From: Halobacillus sp. Nhm2S1
Lineage (GTDB): Bacteria > Bacillota > Bacilli > Bacillales > Halobacillaceae
DNA length: 64,000 bases
NCBI RefSeq assembly: GCF_019599545.1
Contig: NZ_JAIEZV010000006.1
Location: 1-64,000 of the forward strand
Direction: 5' to 3'
Shown here piece after piece: positions 32,373 through 40,813 of the stretch (positions are counted from its first letter, which is position 1; each line of letters opens with the position of its first letter). Position numbers and translations under genes: made by a program. The notes below the pieces were generated by a model, which ran no database searches, was not told where the DNA came from, and was given only the letters and a program-made list of their open reading frames with translations.

Positions 32373-33491
32373 ATGTGTCCGCACACGGATACGAAATTCG
32401 TTCAGACCGGGAACCAGCGGCATGAACCTACAGGGGCGATCAACCCTCCTGTTTATTTTTCCACCCCTTACCGGCACCCTGGTTTAGGAGAGTCAACGGG
32501 TTTTGATTATACACGAACCAGTAACCCTACCCGTCAAATTTTAGAGTCTTCGATCGCTGATATCGAAGGTGGTGATGCAGGATTTGCGTTCAGCTCCGGG
32601 ATGGCCGCAATCCAAACCGCTCTATCTCTTTTCAAGAAAGGCGATGAAATCATCGTCTCTGAAGATTTATACGGCGGGACTTTCCGTTTGTTTGAACACA
32701 TGGAAGAGCGTTATGACCTCCGCTTTCATTACTGTGACAGCAACAACCTTGATCGAATCCACACCTACATCAATGAGCGGACGAAAGCCATATATGTGGA
32801 AACGCCCACAAACCCACTGATGCATACGGCAGACATTGAGCAAATATCAACGGTCGCAAAAACCCACGACCTTCTACTGATTGTCGATAACACACTGTAC
32901 ACTCCGGTGTTGCAACAGCCGATTGCCGAGGGTGCCGATGTGGTCATCCATAGTGCCACGAAATATTTGGCCGGACATAATGACGTTCTTGCCGGAATCC
33001 TTGTGAGCAAAGGAAAAACCGTAAGTGAGAAGCTCGCTTTTCATCAGAATACATCTGGAGCTGTTCTCTCTCCTTTCGATTCATGGCTTGTGATGCGCGG
33101 GATGAAGACCCTTCCCCTTCGGATGCGCCAACATGAAGCGAATGCGAAATCTGTGGTTGCCTTCTTGGAGGACCACCCCCACGTGACAGACGTTTTCTAC
33201 CCGGGTAAAGGTGGGATGGTGTCGTTCAGACTTCAAATCGAAGAGTGGATTGATCCATTTTTGCGGAACTTGAACCTGATTAGTTTTGCCGAGAGCCTCG
33301 GAGGTGTGGAGAGCTTTATCACCTACCCCGCGACCCAGACGCATGCCGATATTCCTGAAGAAACCCGAATCAGCTACGGGGTCTGTAATCGTCTGCTCCG
33401 TTTCTCTGTCGGTGTCGAGCACATCGATGATTTAATTCAAGATCTGGATTATACCCTCGCCCAACTACCAAAGGAGGAATCTGTACGATGA
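32373..33491 (+). CDS. metI: Cystathionine gamma-synthase / O-acetylhomoserine thiolyase MetI
   Basis: 372-aa Cys/Met-metabolism PLP enzyme joining an activated homoserine with cysteine or sulfide. The PLP lysine is in SATKYLAGHND (about 193), the phosphate-binding SSGMAAIQTAL and the YVETPTNPLM and DNTLYTP motifs are intact. Length and position (first gene under an S-box, followed by metC) match Bacillus metI. AAGGA lies 9 nt before ATG. It overlaps metC by 4 nt (ATGA). Confidence 0.9.
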   Translation: MCPHTDTKFVQTGNQRHEPTGAINPPVYFSTPYRHPGLGESTGFDYTRTSNPTRQILESSIADIEGGDAGFAFSSGMAAIQTALSLFKKGDEIIVSEDLYGGTFRLFEHMEERYDLRFHYCDSNNLDRIHTYINERTKAIYVETPTNPLMHTADIEQISTVAKTHDLLLIVDNTLYTPVLQQPIAEGADVVIHSATKYLAGHNDVLAGILVSKGKTVSEKLAFHQNTSGAVLSPFDSWLVMRGMKTLPLRMRQHEANAKSVVAFLEDHPHVTDVFYPGKGGMVSFRLQIEEWIDPFLRNLNLISFAESLGGVESFITYPATQTHADIPEETRISYGVCNRLLRFSVGVEHIDDLIQDLDYTLAQLPKEESVR

Positions 33492-34666
33492 CTGATCATT
33501 CTTTGCAAACCCGATTGCTGCACAGTGATTATAAGTTCGATCCGCACACCGGGGCGGTCAGTGTCCCAATCCAGCAGGCATCCACTTTCCATCAACAGGA
33601 TTTTGACAATCCCGGGGGCTATGATTACAGCCGATCTGGTAACCCGACCCGGAAAGCTCTTGAAGATACCATTGCAGGACTTGAGAATGGAAGTCACGGC
33701 TTTGCTTTCGCCTCTGGAATGGCTGCAATTTCTACAACCTTCATGCTTTTATCGAAAGGCGACCATGTTGTCATCACCCGGGATGTTTACGGGGGTACTT
33801 TCCGAATGATTCGCGATGTCCTCGTCAGATTTGGAATCGATCACACATTTGTGGATATGACAGACCTCCATGAAGTAGCGACTGCGATCCAGCCGAACAC
33901 AAAACTTTTATATATTGAAACACCTTCCAATCCGACGCTTGAAATTACAGATATCCGCGCAGTCGCAAAATTAGCGAAAGCGAACAATTGCTGGACATTC
34001 GTCGATAACACGTTCATGACCCCTGCCCTTCAGCGTCCGCTCGAACTTGGTGCGGATCTTGTCCTGCACAGTGCGACGAAATTCATCGCCGGTCACAGCG
34101 ATGTGGTCGCAGGTCTTGCCGCTACCAAAGATGAAGGAATCGCAACGCAGCTTGGTTTTTTACAAAATTCATTCGGATCCATTCTCGGCGCACACGATTG
34201 TTGGCTCGTGCTTCGCGGCTTGAAAACTTTACATTGCCGAATGACACAGTCTCAAGCTTCGGCTGTAAAGATTGCAGAAAAATTGAGCGCTCATCCACTC
34301 GTGGAGCAGGTTTACTATCCAGGGTTCCGTTTTCATCCGGGGAGCTCGACGCAAGCCTATCAAGCTGAAGGTTCTGGTGCAGTATTGTCCTTCCGCCTGC
34401 GAGATGAAGATGCGGTAAGGCAGTTTACGAAACATGTAGAACTCCCCGTGTATGCCGTGAGTCTCGGAGCAGTTGAATCGATTTTGTCCTACCCTGCCCG
34501 CATGTCCCACGCCTCCATGCCTAAAGAAGAGCGCGAAAAGCGCGGCATCACAGATGGATTGCTACGCTTATCAGTCGGTCTTGAAAACCCAGATGACTTA
34601 ATCAAAGATTTTCATCAGGCTTTAGGAAAAATTGAATCCGAAGCATTTTTACAAACAGGAGGTTGA
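33488..34666 (+). CDS. metC: Cystathionine beta-lyase MetC
   Basis: 392-aa PLP enzyme cleaving cystathionine to homocysteine. PLP Lys in [11 protein letters not shown] (about 198), [24 protein letters not shown] and [10 protein letters not shown] are the family landmarks; the sequence is clearly paralogous to MetI next door. GGAGG precedes the ATG. In related bacilli the next gene makes methionine from homocysteine; here it is only a decayed fragment. Confidence 0.9.
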   Translation: MTDHSLQTRLLHSDYKFDPHTGAVSVPIQQASTFHQQDFDNPGGYDYSRSGNPTRKALEDTIAGLENGSHGFAFASGMAAISTTFMLLSKGDHVVITRDVYGGTFRMIRDVLVRFGIDHTFVDMTDLHEVATAIQPNTKLLYIETPSNPTLEITDIRAVAKLAKANNCWTFVDNTFMTPALQRPLELGADLVLHSATKFIAGHSDVVAGLAATKDEGIATQLGFLQNSFGSILGAHDCWLVLRGLKTLHCRMTQSQASAVKIAEKLSAHPLVEQVYYPGFRFHPGSSTQAYQAEGSGAVLSFRLRDEDAVRQFTKHVELPVYAVSLGAVESILSYPARMSHASMPKEEREKRGITDGLLRLSVGLENPDDLIKDFHQALGKIESEAFLQTGG

Positions 34667-34671
34667 AAGGG

Positions 34672-34886
34672 ATGGATTTACGCGAAGCTTTACAACACAA
34701 GACACTGATCGGGGATGGAGCGATCGGTGTTTTGAAGAACTGAACCTCTCACACTCTGAAGAGGTGTTGAACGTCCACCGTGCTTACGTGATTTCCGGTG
34801 CAGACGTGATCCAGACCAATACGTATGGAGCGAACTACATTAAACTCGAGGGTTATGGCTTACAGGGTCAGGTGATTAGGGACTTC
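34672..34886 (+). pseudogene. Decayed YitJ-like homocysteine S-methyltransferase fragment
   Basis: ATG 34672 stands 8 nt after AGGAGG, the place of the third gene in the met operon. It encodes [17 protein letters not shown] and then shifts frame; from 34722 the next frame reads [20 protein letters not shown] and continues through [20 protein letters not shown], the N-terminal sequence of homocysteine S-methyltransferase (YitJ/MetH type). About ten codons of the GDGAMG[10 protein letters not shown] segment are missing, causing the frameshift, and homology stops after about 70 residues; the zinc-binding Cys motifs and the methylenetetrahydrofolate reductase half are absent. A terminator follows 40 nt later. 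Confidence 0.82.
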
Positions 34887-34925
34887 GGACTTTTTATTAG
34901 CATCTGGCCATTCAGCCTCCATATA

Positions 34926-34968
34926 AAAAAACGCCGAACGACAGCACCTGCCGTCGTTCGGCGTTTTT
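34926..34968. terminator. Bidirectional terminator
   Basis: AAAAACGCCGAACGACAGC pairs with GCCGTCGTTCGGCGTTTTT (one mismatch), ending both the met operon and the converging reductase gene. Confidence 0.92.
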
Positions 34969-34969
34969 C

Positions 34970-35947
34970 TCATTTATGCTTATAGATCACTGTACTATAC
35001 ACTTGTGACTTCGCATTTGGATCCAAATGCTTGGCGGCACTGTTCACCGCTGCCATCGCTTCATTGAATCCAGAAGCAATGAGCATCGTTTTTGCTGGAT
35101 AAACAGCCGCGTCACCTGCGACGAATACCCCTTCCATACTGGCACACATATCTGTTGAAACGGGGATCCTCCCTTTATCCGTTTCCAATCCCCATTCATC
35201 ATATAAACTCTTATCAATTTGTAAGCCTTCGTACACGAGGATATGATCGACCTCGAGCACCAATCCGTCTTGAAGAACCGCTTCTTTCAAACCATCTTCG
35301 CCTCGCAGCTCTTCAATCTTCTTATTTCTATGAATGTGAACAGAAGAGGCCTCGACCTTCTCAACATCTTGTTCATAAACCGCCTTGAACTCATCGCCGC
35401 GATTCAGAAGGTGAACCTCTTCTGCCACCCCTTCGAGGGCGAGCGACCAGTCAATGCCGACACGATTTTGCGAGACGACGGCAACTTTCTGCCCGCGATA
35501 CTGTTCAAGGTTTTGGATGGTGTAATGAATCTGCTTTCCGTCATAATGCTCGCTGCCCTTCACTTCCAGCGGCTGCATATCAAACGTTCCAAGCCCTGAA
35601 GCAACAATCACTGTTTTCGTATGATGCGTTTGACCGTCATCGGTTTCCAACAATAAAGTTCCGTCATCCTTTTTCTCCAAAGATGTCACTTTCACACCCG
35701 TCACAAAAGCAGGATCGATCATCTTTGCCTGTTCTTTAACATTCGCGACTAGTTCTTCACCAGTAATTCCCGGGAATCCGCCCACGTCATAGATTTCCTT
35801 CTCCGGATAGAAAAAGGAAACTTTCCCTCCGACCTGAGGCTGGTACTCAATCACTTTTGTCTTTAAATCTCTCATTCCACTATAAAAAGCAGCGTATAAA
35901 CCTGTCGTTCCTCCACCAATCACCGTTACATCGTACATCTCTTCCAT
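34970..35947 (-). CDS. Ferredoxin-NADP reductase type 2-like flavoprotein (YcgT/YumC-like)
   Basis: 325-aa thioredoxin-reductase-like FAD protein without the redox-active CxxC. FAD motifs are clear: [18 protein letters not shown] (about 9-26), [12 protein letters not shown], and [20 protein letters not shown] at the C-terminus. In contrast, the second glycine motif, normally VxGGGDSAVDWAL, reads [17 protein letters not shown] (about 155-171), so normal NADPH binding is doubtful. GAAGGAG lies 9 nt before ATG. It follows the two iron-siderophore permease genes with a 19-nt gap and would be in the Fur-controlled unit; YcgT-like reductases may release iron from siderophores. Confidence 0.75.
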   Translation of the reverse strand: MEEMYDVTVIGGGTTGLYAAFYSGMRDLKTKVIEYQPQVGGKVSFFYPEKEIYDVGGFPGITGEELVANVKEQAKMIDPAFVTGVKVTSLEKKDDGTLLLETDDGQTHHTKTVIVASGLGTFDMQPLEVKGSEHYDGKQIHYTIQNLEQYRGQKVAVVSQNRVGIDWSLALEGVAEEVHLLNRGDEFKAVYEQDVEKVEASSVHIHRNKKIEELRGEDGLKEAVLQDGLVLEVDHILVYEGLQIDKSLYDEWGLETDKGRIPVSTDMCASMEGVFVAGDAAVYPAKTMLIASGFNEAMAAVNSAAKHLDPNAKSQVYSTVIYKHK

Positions 35948-35965
35948 GGACGTGAACTCCTTCTT

Positions 35966-36970
35966 CTATTGGGTTTTCATAAGCAAATAGACAAAATATG
36001 GCGTGCTGACAATTGACACGACGATCCCCACAGGAATCTCTGCAGGGGCAATGATATTTTTGCCGATTGTATCAGCCACGACTAAAAATATTGCTCCAAT
36101 CAATGCCGCAGTCGGAATCATCCGTTGATGCCCAGGTCCGACGATTCTGCGGGCGATATGAGGAGCTACAAGACCAAGGAAGGCTATGCCACCACCTGCC
36201 GCTACAGATAAACCGGCAAGACCGACAGCAAGCAGTAAAAATGTTCGACGAGCTTTTTCTACTTGGATGCCGAGACCCATGGACATGGAATCTCCTAAGT
36301 TCATAATGTTCAGCGTCCGGGATTGATAGATGGCCCAACCGATTAACAAGAGAATCGGAGGTACGATGACCAGAACGAGATTCCAATTGCCCATCCACAA
36401 ATCCCCCGCCAACCAGACGAGCGCCTGATTGAAATCCTGTGGGTTCATTTTCACTTGAAAGATGATGAGGACAGCACTGAAACCTGCGTTCACACCAATC
36501 CCGACAAGGATAAGACGGATAGGGTTGACACCTTTTTTCCAAGCCAGTGCATACACGAGAAAAGCCGCGAGGAACGCACCGATGAGGGCAAACAATGGCA
36601 AAATATAAATACCCACTCCACTCACCATCGCCATCGACTGTTGAAAAAAGAAAATATATAAAATGACGGCAAATCCTGCGCCGGTATTAATCCCTAGAAT
36701 GCCAGGGTCTGCAAGGTCGTTTTGCGTGACGCCTTGGAGAATCGCCCCGGAAACGGCAAGACCTGCACCAACAAAAAGAGCAAGGACCATGGACGGAAGC
36801 CTGAAATTGAAAAGCACCAACTCCTGCCGGTCGGTCCCTTGTCCGATGAACGTTTTCAGAACATCCAGAGGTGCAATTTTAACAACGCCCATATTCAAAC
36901 TAATGAGGACCATGAAGCTTAAGAATAGAAACAGCACAGCCATCACGAACGAAAAACGTGTCTTTTTCAT
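35966..36970 (-). CDS. Iron-siderophore ABC transporter permease (FecCD)
   Basis: 334-aa BtuC-type permease with about ten hydrophobic helices. Family marks include LRLP-like FNFRLPSMVLALFVGAGLAVSG at helix 2, GVTQNDLADPGILGINTGAG and the ATPase-contact segment GIAFLGLVAPHIARRIVGPGH. AGGGGATCC precedes the ATG, which overlaps the upstream permease gene by 4 nt. Together the pair forms a heterodimeric siderophore channel resembling the YfiZ-YfhA system. No ATPase gene is in the cluster, so a shared ATPase (YusV-like) is expected elsewhere. Confidence 0.87.
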   Translation of the reverse strand: MKKTRFSFVMAVLFLFLSFMVLISLNMGVVKIAPLDVLKTFIGQGTDRQELVLFNFRLPSMVLALFVGAGLAVSGAILQGVTQNDLADPGILGINTGAGFAVILYIFFFQQSMAMVSGVGIYILPLFALIGAFLAAFLVYALAWKKGVNPIRLILVGIGVNAGFSAVLIIFQVKMNPQDFNQALVWLAGDLWMGNWNLVLVIVPPILLLIGWAIYQSRTLNIMNLGDSMSMGLGIQVEKARRTFLLLAVGLAGLSVAAGGGIAFLGLVAPHIARRIVGPGHQRMIPTAALIGAIFLVVADTIGKNIIAPAEIPVGIVVSIVSTPYFVYLLMKTQ

Positions 36971-38013
36971 AAGGATCCCCTCCCTTCACCACGAGCAAGG
37001 TAAAGGAAAAATGGGACCCCGATACATGCTGTAATCGCTCCAACCGGCGTTTCGTAAGGAGCGTTGACGAGTCTCGCACCGATATCTGACAGTACAAGAA
37101 GCAAACTGCCTAGCACAGCCGAGACGGGGATGATCAGCCGGTAATCAGATCCGACGAAGAAACGTGCCACGTGAGGGATCACAAGACCGATGAAACCGAC
37201 TGTCCCAGCAACAGAAACAGCCGCGCCAGTTAAAACGAAAACAACGATGACGCCGAGAGCTTTAACAAGGAATGTATTTTGACCAAGGCCTTTGGAAACC
37301 TCATCTCCGAGACTTAAAATCGTAACAGATTTAGAAATCAAAACAGCCAAGGTCAATCCGACCACCCCTGCAACCAGCAGGATTTGAATAGAAACCCAGT
37401 CCGTTGCGGCTAGTCCACCGGCATACCAGAAGCTCATTTGTTTGGCCACTTGGAAGTGTAAAGAAATGGCCGATGAAAGGGAACTCAACATACCACCGAT
37501 AGCGACACCGGCAAGAGCTAACTTTGCCGGTGTCAGACCACCTTTAGAAAAGGCCCCTACGGCAAAAACGAGAATGACTCCGAGTCCTGCCCCGACAAAA
37601 GCGGCTGCTGTCATTCCGATGTTACTGACGGCAGGGAAAAAGACGATTGTCAAAATTAAGGCAAACGCCGCCCCATGCGTGACCCCCATAATGGACGGGG
37701 AAGCAAGAGGGTTTCTCGTCAGCCCCTGCATAACCGCACCCGACACAGCTAAAAACGCACCGACAAGGGCCCCTGCTAAAGCACGTGGCATACGCAGCTC
37801 ACGAACGACGGCATGACTCGTAGACTCCGGAGCAAAAGCGAACACCGACTCCCAAACCGTTCGGATGGAAATGTCGGTCACTCCTACAGAGATCGATAAG
37901 GCCATCGTGACAGCTAATAGAATTATGCCACCTGTAAAAAGAAAGGCCGCACGCCACACTTTTCTCGTTACTTCATTCCATTCTTTGTTAGCTTCTCTCG
38001 TTCGTTCCTCCAC
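36967..38013 (-). CDS. Iron-siderophore ABC transporter permease (FecCD)
   Basis: 348-aa BtuC-type permease, partner of the downstream one. It shows ELRMPRALAGALVGAFLAVSG, GLTRNPLASPSIMGVTHGA and GTVGFIGLVIPHVARFFVG, the canonical coupling-helix region. The start is GTG 38013 behind GAGGG. First gene of the leftward operon permease-permease-reductase; divergent from the binding protein with a single Fur box between them. Confidence 0.87.
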   Translation of the reverse strand: MEERTREANKEWNEVTRKVWRAAFLFTGGIILLAVTMALSISVGVTDISIRTVWESVFAFAPESTSHAVVRELRMPRALAGALVGAFLAVSGAVMQGLTRNPLASPSIMGVTHGAAFALILTIVFFPAVSNIGMTAAAFVGAGLGVILVFAVGAFSKGGLTPAKLALAGVAIGGMLSSLSSAISLHFQVAKQMSFWYAGGLAATDWVSIQILLVAGVVGLTLAVLISKSVTILSLGDEVSKGLGQNTFLVKALGVIVVFVLTGAAVSVAGTVGFIGLVIPHVARFFVGSDYRLIIPVSAVLGSLLLVLSDIGARLVNAPYETPVGAITACIGVPFFLYLARGEGRGSL

Positions 38014-38053
38014 AGCCAGCGACCCTCTCTACCTATGTATCTACTATAATGAA

Positions 38054-38086
38054 TTGACACATCCAATGATAATGATTATCATTATC
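38054..38086. promoter_or_regulatory. Fur box on the divergent siderophore promoters
   Basis: GATAATGATTATCATTATC (38068-38086) matches the 19-bp Fur consensus with one mismatch. It covers the -10 TATCAT (38077-38082) of a rightward promoter whose TTGACA is at 38054-38059 (17-bp spacer). A leftward -10 TATAGT lies near 38045. Iron repression of both units follows from the family. Confidence 0.93.
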
Positions 38087-38117
38087 TTATCACACATTTC
38101 TTAGGAGGAACAAATAA

Positions 38118-39083
38118 ATGTCGAAAAAAGTAACCCTTTACATAACCGGTTTACTGCTTCTTGTCCTATTAGCTACAGGATGCAGCAGTGACGGTGAAGA
38201 TACATCGTCCACAAGCGACGAATCTGATGAAGCCACAAAAGAGGAAACAAGCGAACGTACACTTACACATGCGATGGGCGAGATTACACTTGAAGAAAAG
38301 CCTGAGCGCATTCTTGCTCCATATCTAGAAGATTCACTTGTAGCTCTAGGAGAAAAGCCTGTCGCCCAATGGTCCATCGGCGAAACGGTTTTGGAATATT
38401 TGCAGCCACAGCTTGAAGGCGTACCGAAAGTCGGCTGGGATCTCCCTGTGGAACAAGCCATTGAGCAAAACCCTGACCTCATTATTTTCAGCGCACCTTC
38501 CGCTTTGCAGAACGGAAGCTACGAAGACTATTCCAGCATTGCCAAAACGTACGTGTTCGATGAAGAAGCAGGTGCTGATTGGCGGAAGCAACTGACAACG
38601 ATGGGAGAAATTCTGAACAAACAGGACGAAGCGGAACAAGTGCTGTCAGACTTTGACCAAAAAGTGGAAGAAGCCTCTGCAACAATCAAAGAAAACATCG
38701 GGGATGAATCGGTCGCTTTTGTCTGGACGATGGGCGAGCAGTTCTATGTTTTTGATGAAAACCGTTATGGCGCAGACATTTTCTACAATGAAATGGGAAT
38801 CGCTAAACCGGAATTCCTGCAAAGTCTTCCTGAAGAAGGCGAGCAATGGAACCCTGTTGCTCTTGAAAAACTCGGGGAGATGGATGCAGATCACGTATTC
38901 CTCATCGGGAATGAAGGTGAGCCCGGATTCGAAATTCTTGAAAACAGCTCTGTATGGCAGAACACCGCTGCTGCCCAAAACGGCCAGGTGTACGAGGTGA
39001 ACAATCCGAGTCACTGGACGATTGACGGTGTGATCGCCCATGGGATGAGTATCGATCAAATGGTAGATACGTTAAGTAAATAA
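38118..39083 (+). CDS. Iron-siderophore substrate-binding lipoprotein (YfiY-like)
   Basis: 321-aa precursor of the extracytoplasmic receptor for the FecCD permeases. Signal MSKKVTLYITGLLLLVLLA ends in lipobox ATGC (Cys about 22), followed by an acidic Ser/Thr/Glu linker and a two-lobed periplasmic-binding fold (TLTHAMGEITLEEKPERILA to the C-terminus). AGGAGG precedes the ATG. The sequence resembles receptors for hydroxamate or citrate-hydroxamate siderophores such as YfiY; the ligand is inferred. Confidence 0.85.
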   Translation: MSKKVTLYITGLLLLVLLATGCSSDGEDTSSTSDESDEATKEETSERTLTHAMGEITLEEKPERILAPYLEDSLVALGEKPVAQWSIGETVLEYLQPQLEGVPKVGWDLPVEQAIEQNPDLIIFSAPSALQNGSYEDYSSIAKTYVFDEEAGADWRKQLTTMGEILNKQDEAEQVLSDFDQKVEEASATIKENIGDESVAFVWTMGEQFYVFDENRYGADIFYNEMGIAKPEFLQSLPEEGEQWNPVALEKLGEMDADHVFLIGNEGEPGFEILENSSVWQNTAAAQNGQVYEVNNPSHWTIDGVIAHGMSIDQMVDTLSK

Positions 39084-39095
39084 AACGTTAAGATT

Positions 39096-39127
39096 CGCGC
39101 AAACTTCGTAAAGTTTGCGCGTTTTTT
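39096..39127 (+). terminator. Terminator of the siderophore receptor gene
   Basis: CGCGCAAACTT and AAGTTTGCGCG with a CGTA loop and TTTTTT tail. Confidence 0.92.
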
Positions 39128-39128
39128 A

Positions 39129-39157
39129 TTGTCTTTCTTTTCACAATATCGTATATT
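39129..39157 (+). promoter_or_regulatory. Promoter of the padR-chrA operon
   Basis: TTGTCT (39129-39134), 17-bp spacer, TATATT (39152-39157). The -10 is embedded in dyad sequence (ATATC at 39146-39150 with GATAT at 39159-39163; a second TATCG/CGATA pair reaches 39175), a likely operator for the PadR protein encoded next. Confidence 0.6.
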
Positions 39158-39189
39158 GATATCGGAATTCGATACAGGAGGTGCTTCCC

Positions 39190-39513
39190 GTGCTCAGAGA
39201 CTTTTTCTTAGGATCGATCAAGATTCATATTCTCTATCACGCAAGCATTGAACCGATTTATGGAGCGTTCCTTATGGAAGAGCTGGCTTCCCATGGCTAT
39301 GACATCAGCCCAGGAACCCTCTATCCTACACTGAAACAGCTCCACAAAGACGAATTGCTTGAGAAATACGAAGAAAAAGTGGAAGGAAAGATCAGAAAAT
39401 ATTACGTCATTACGGATAAAGGCAGAGAAGTGCTTGCTGAAGGAAGGGAACAAGTCCGTGAACTGGCGGAAGAAATCTTAGGAAAAGATTGGAGGAATCT
39501 TGATCATGAGTAA
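39190..39513 (+). CDS. PadR-family transcriptional repressor
   Basis: 107-aa winged-helix regulator. The recognition part is LMEELASHGYDISPGTLYPTLKQLHKDELL, then the wing VEGKIRKYYVITDKG; the C-terminal helix is short, as in PadR subfamily 2. Start choice: AGGAGG lies 8 nt before GTG 39190 and overlaps the GTG at 39181. It overlaps chrA by 8 nt. PadR-ChrA pairs are common in Bacillales, and the repressor probably responds to chromate or a related stress and binds the dyad at its own promoter. Confidence 0.82.
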   Translation: MLRDFFLGSIKIHILYHASIEPIYGAFLMEELASHGYDISPGTLYPTLKQLHKDELLEKYEEKVEGKIRKYYVITDKGREVLAEGREQVRELAEEILGKDWRNLDHE

Positions 39514-40684
39514 ACCTAAAGGTTCTCTCTTGGAAATATTTAAAGCATCAACAAAGCTTGGTTTTACTTCATTCGGTGGTCCTGTGGCCCACCTGGCTTA
39601 CTTCAAGGATGAGTATATCGATAGAAGAAAATGGCTCGATGACAAAACGTATGCGGACATTATCGCCCTTTGTCAATTTCTCCCTGGACCTGCAAGCAGT
39701 CAGGTCGGAATTGCAATTGGTATGCTCCGTGGTGGATTGCTAGGCGGAATCATCTCATGGATCGGTTTTACGGTACCATCCATTATCGTTCTCGTTCTTT
39801 TTGCTCTGTTATACCAGTCTTTTGACCTCGCAGATGCGACCTTCATCCACAGCTTGAAGGTCGTAGCAGCAGCTGTCGTTCTGCATGCCTTGATTGGTCT
39901 TGGAAAAAAACTGACGCCGGACCGGCCGCGGATTGCCATAGCATTAGTGTCCGCACTTATATTACTTCTATATCCATCCGCTTGGATGCAGTTGTTGATC
40001 ATCCTGGCTGCTGGATTATTCGGTTGGAAAATGTTCTCCGGCATGGTGGAGTCTAAGATTCAACCATTTCCTGTGACGTTTTCGAAGAAGATTGGTGTCG
40101 CTTCTCTTGGCATTTTGGCCACTCTTCTTATCTTCTTGCCGATCCTTGCAAGAAACACCGAAAGCATGCTGATTCAACTGTTCGATACGTTCTTCCGTGT
40201 GGGTTCTCTCGTATTCGGTGGCGGACATGTCGTCTTGCCAATGCTTGAACGTGAAGTGGTGCCAACGGGATGGTTGACGGCAAGTGAATTCCTTGCCGGT
40301 TATGGAATGGCACAGGCTGTACCAGGTCCTTTGTTCACATTCTCCAGCTACCTGGGAACAATGATCGAAGGCATTGCAGGTGCTCTTGTAGCTACCGCAG
40401 GCATTTTCCTGCCATCTTTCTTATTTTTAATGGCCGCTCTTCCATTTCTAAATGAATTAAGAAAGCGTCCAGCCTTCCAGGGAGTCCTCACAGGGGTGAA
40501 CGCAAGTGTTGTCGGCATTCTTCTTGCCGCTTTTTATGACCCTGTGTTGAAAAGTTCGATTATGGAAGGAGCAGACTTTGCTCTTGCTGCCATTCTTTTC
40601 GCTCTTTTACACTTCTTTAAAGTCCCAGCCTGGGCCATCGTTTTGATTGGAGTCGGTGCTGGCGCCGTATTGAATATATTGTAA
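39506..40684 (+). CDS. chrA: Chromate transporter ChrA
   Basis: 392-aa two-domain CHR-family exporter. The first half carries FTSFGGPVAHLAYFKDEY, ALCQFLPGPASSQVG and GGLLGGIISWIGFTVPS; the second half repeats this as FRVGSLVFGGGHVVLPMLE, GMAQAVPGPLFTF and GTMIEGIAGALVATAGIFLPS. The fused, duplicated form is the typical long-chain ChrA that exports chromate. The ATG 39506 has GGAGG 10 nt upstream and lies within the end of padR. Confidence 0.88.
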   Translation: MSKPKGSLLEIFKASTKLGFTSFGGPVAHLAYFKDEYIDRRKWLDDKTYADIIALCQFLPGPASSQVGIAIGMLRGGLLGGIISWIGFTVPSIIVLVLFALLYQSFDLADATFIHSLKVVAAAVVLHALIGLGKKLTPDRPRIAIALVSALILLLYPSAWMQLLIILAAGLFGWKMFSGMVESKIQPFPVTFSKKIGVASLGILATLLIFLPILARNTESMLIQLFDTFFRVGSLVFGGGHVVLPMLEREVVPTGWLTASEFLAGYGMAQAVPGPLFTFSSYLGTMIEGIAGALVATAGIFLPSFLFLMAALPFLNELRKRPAFQGVLTGVNASVVGILLAAFYDPVLKSSIMEGADFALAAILFALLHFFKVPAWAIVLIGVGAGAVLNIL

Positions 40685-40685
40685 G

Positions 40686-40722
40686 AAAACGGGCGCAAAA
40701 GTCCCCTTTTGTGCCTGTTTCT
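40686..40722 (+). terminator. Terminator of padR-chrA
   Basis: AAAACGGGCGCAAAAG and CTTTTGTGCCTGTTT form a stem with one wobble pair and a T-rich tail. Confidence 0.85.
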
Positions 40723-40813
40723 TTGTTTTTTTGTAAAAGTTATGCTTGAAATGCAGGAAGTTCGTTATAATAGTCGAACTTTATCAAAATATGACAACTA
40801 TGGAGGTTTTTCA

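Noticed and set aside
34632-34985. A 117-aa intact protein after metC
   Set aside because: Its first 13 codons overlap metC, its middle is homocysteine S-methyltransferase sequence out of frame with the real start, and its end translates a terminator; a pseudogene explains all of this.
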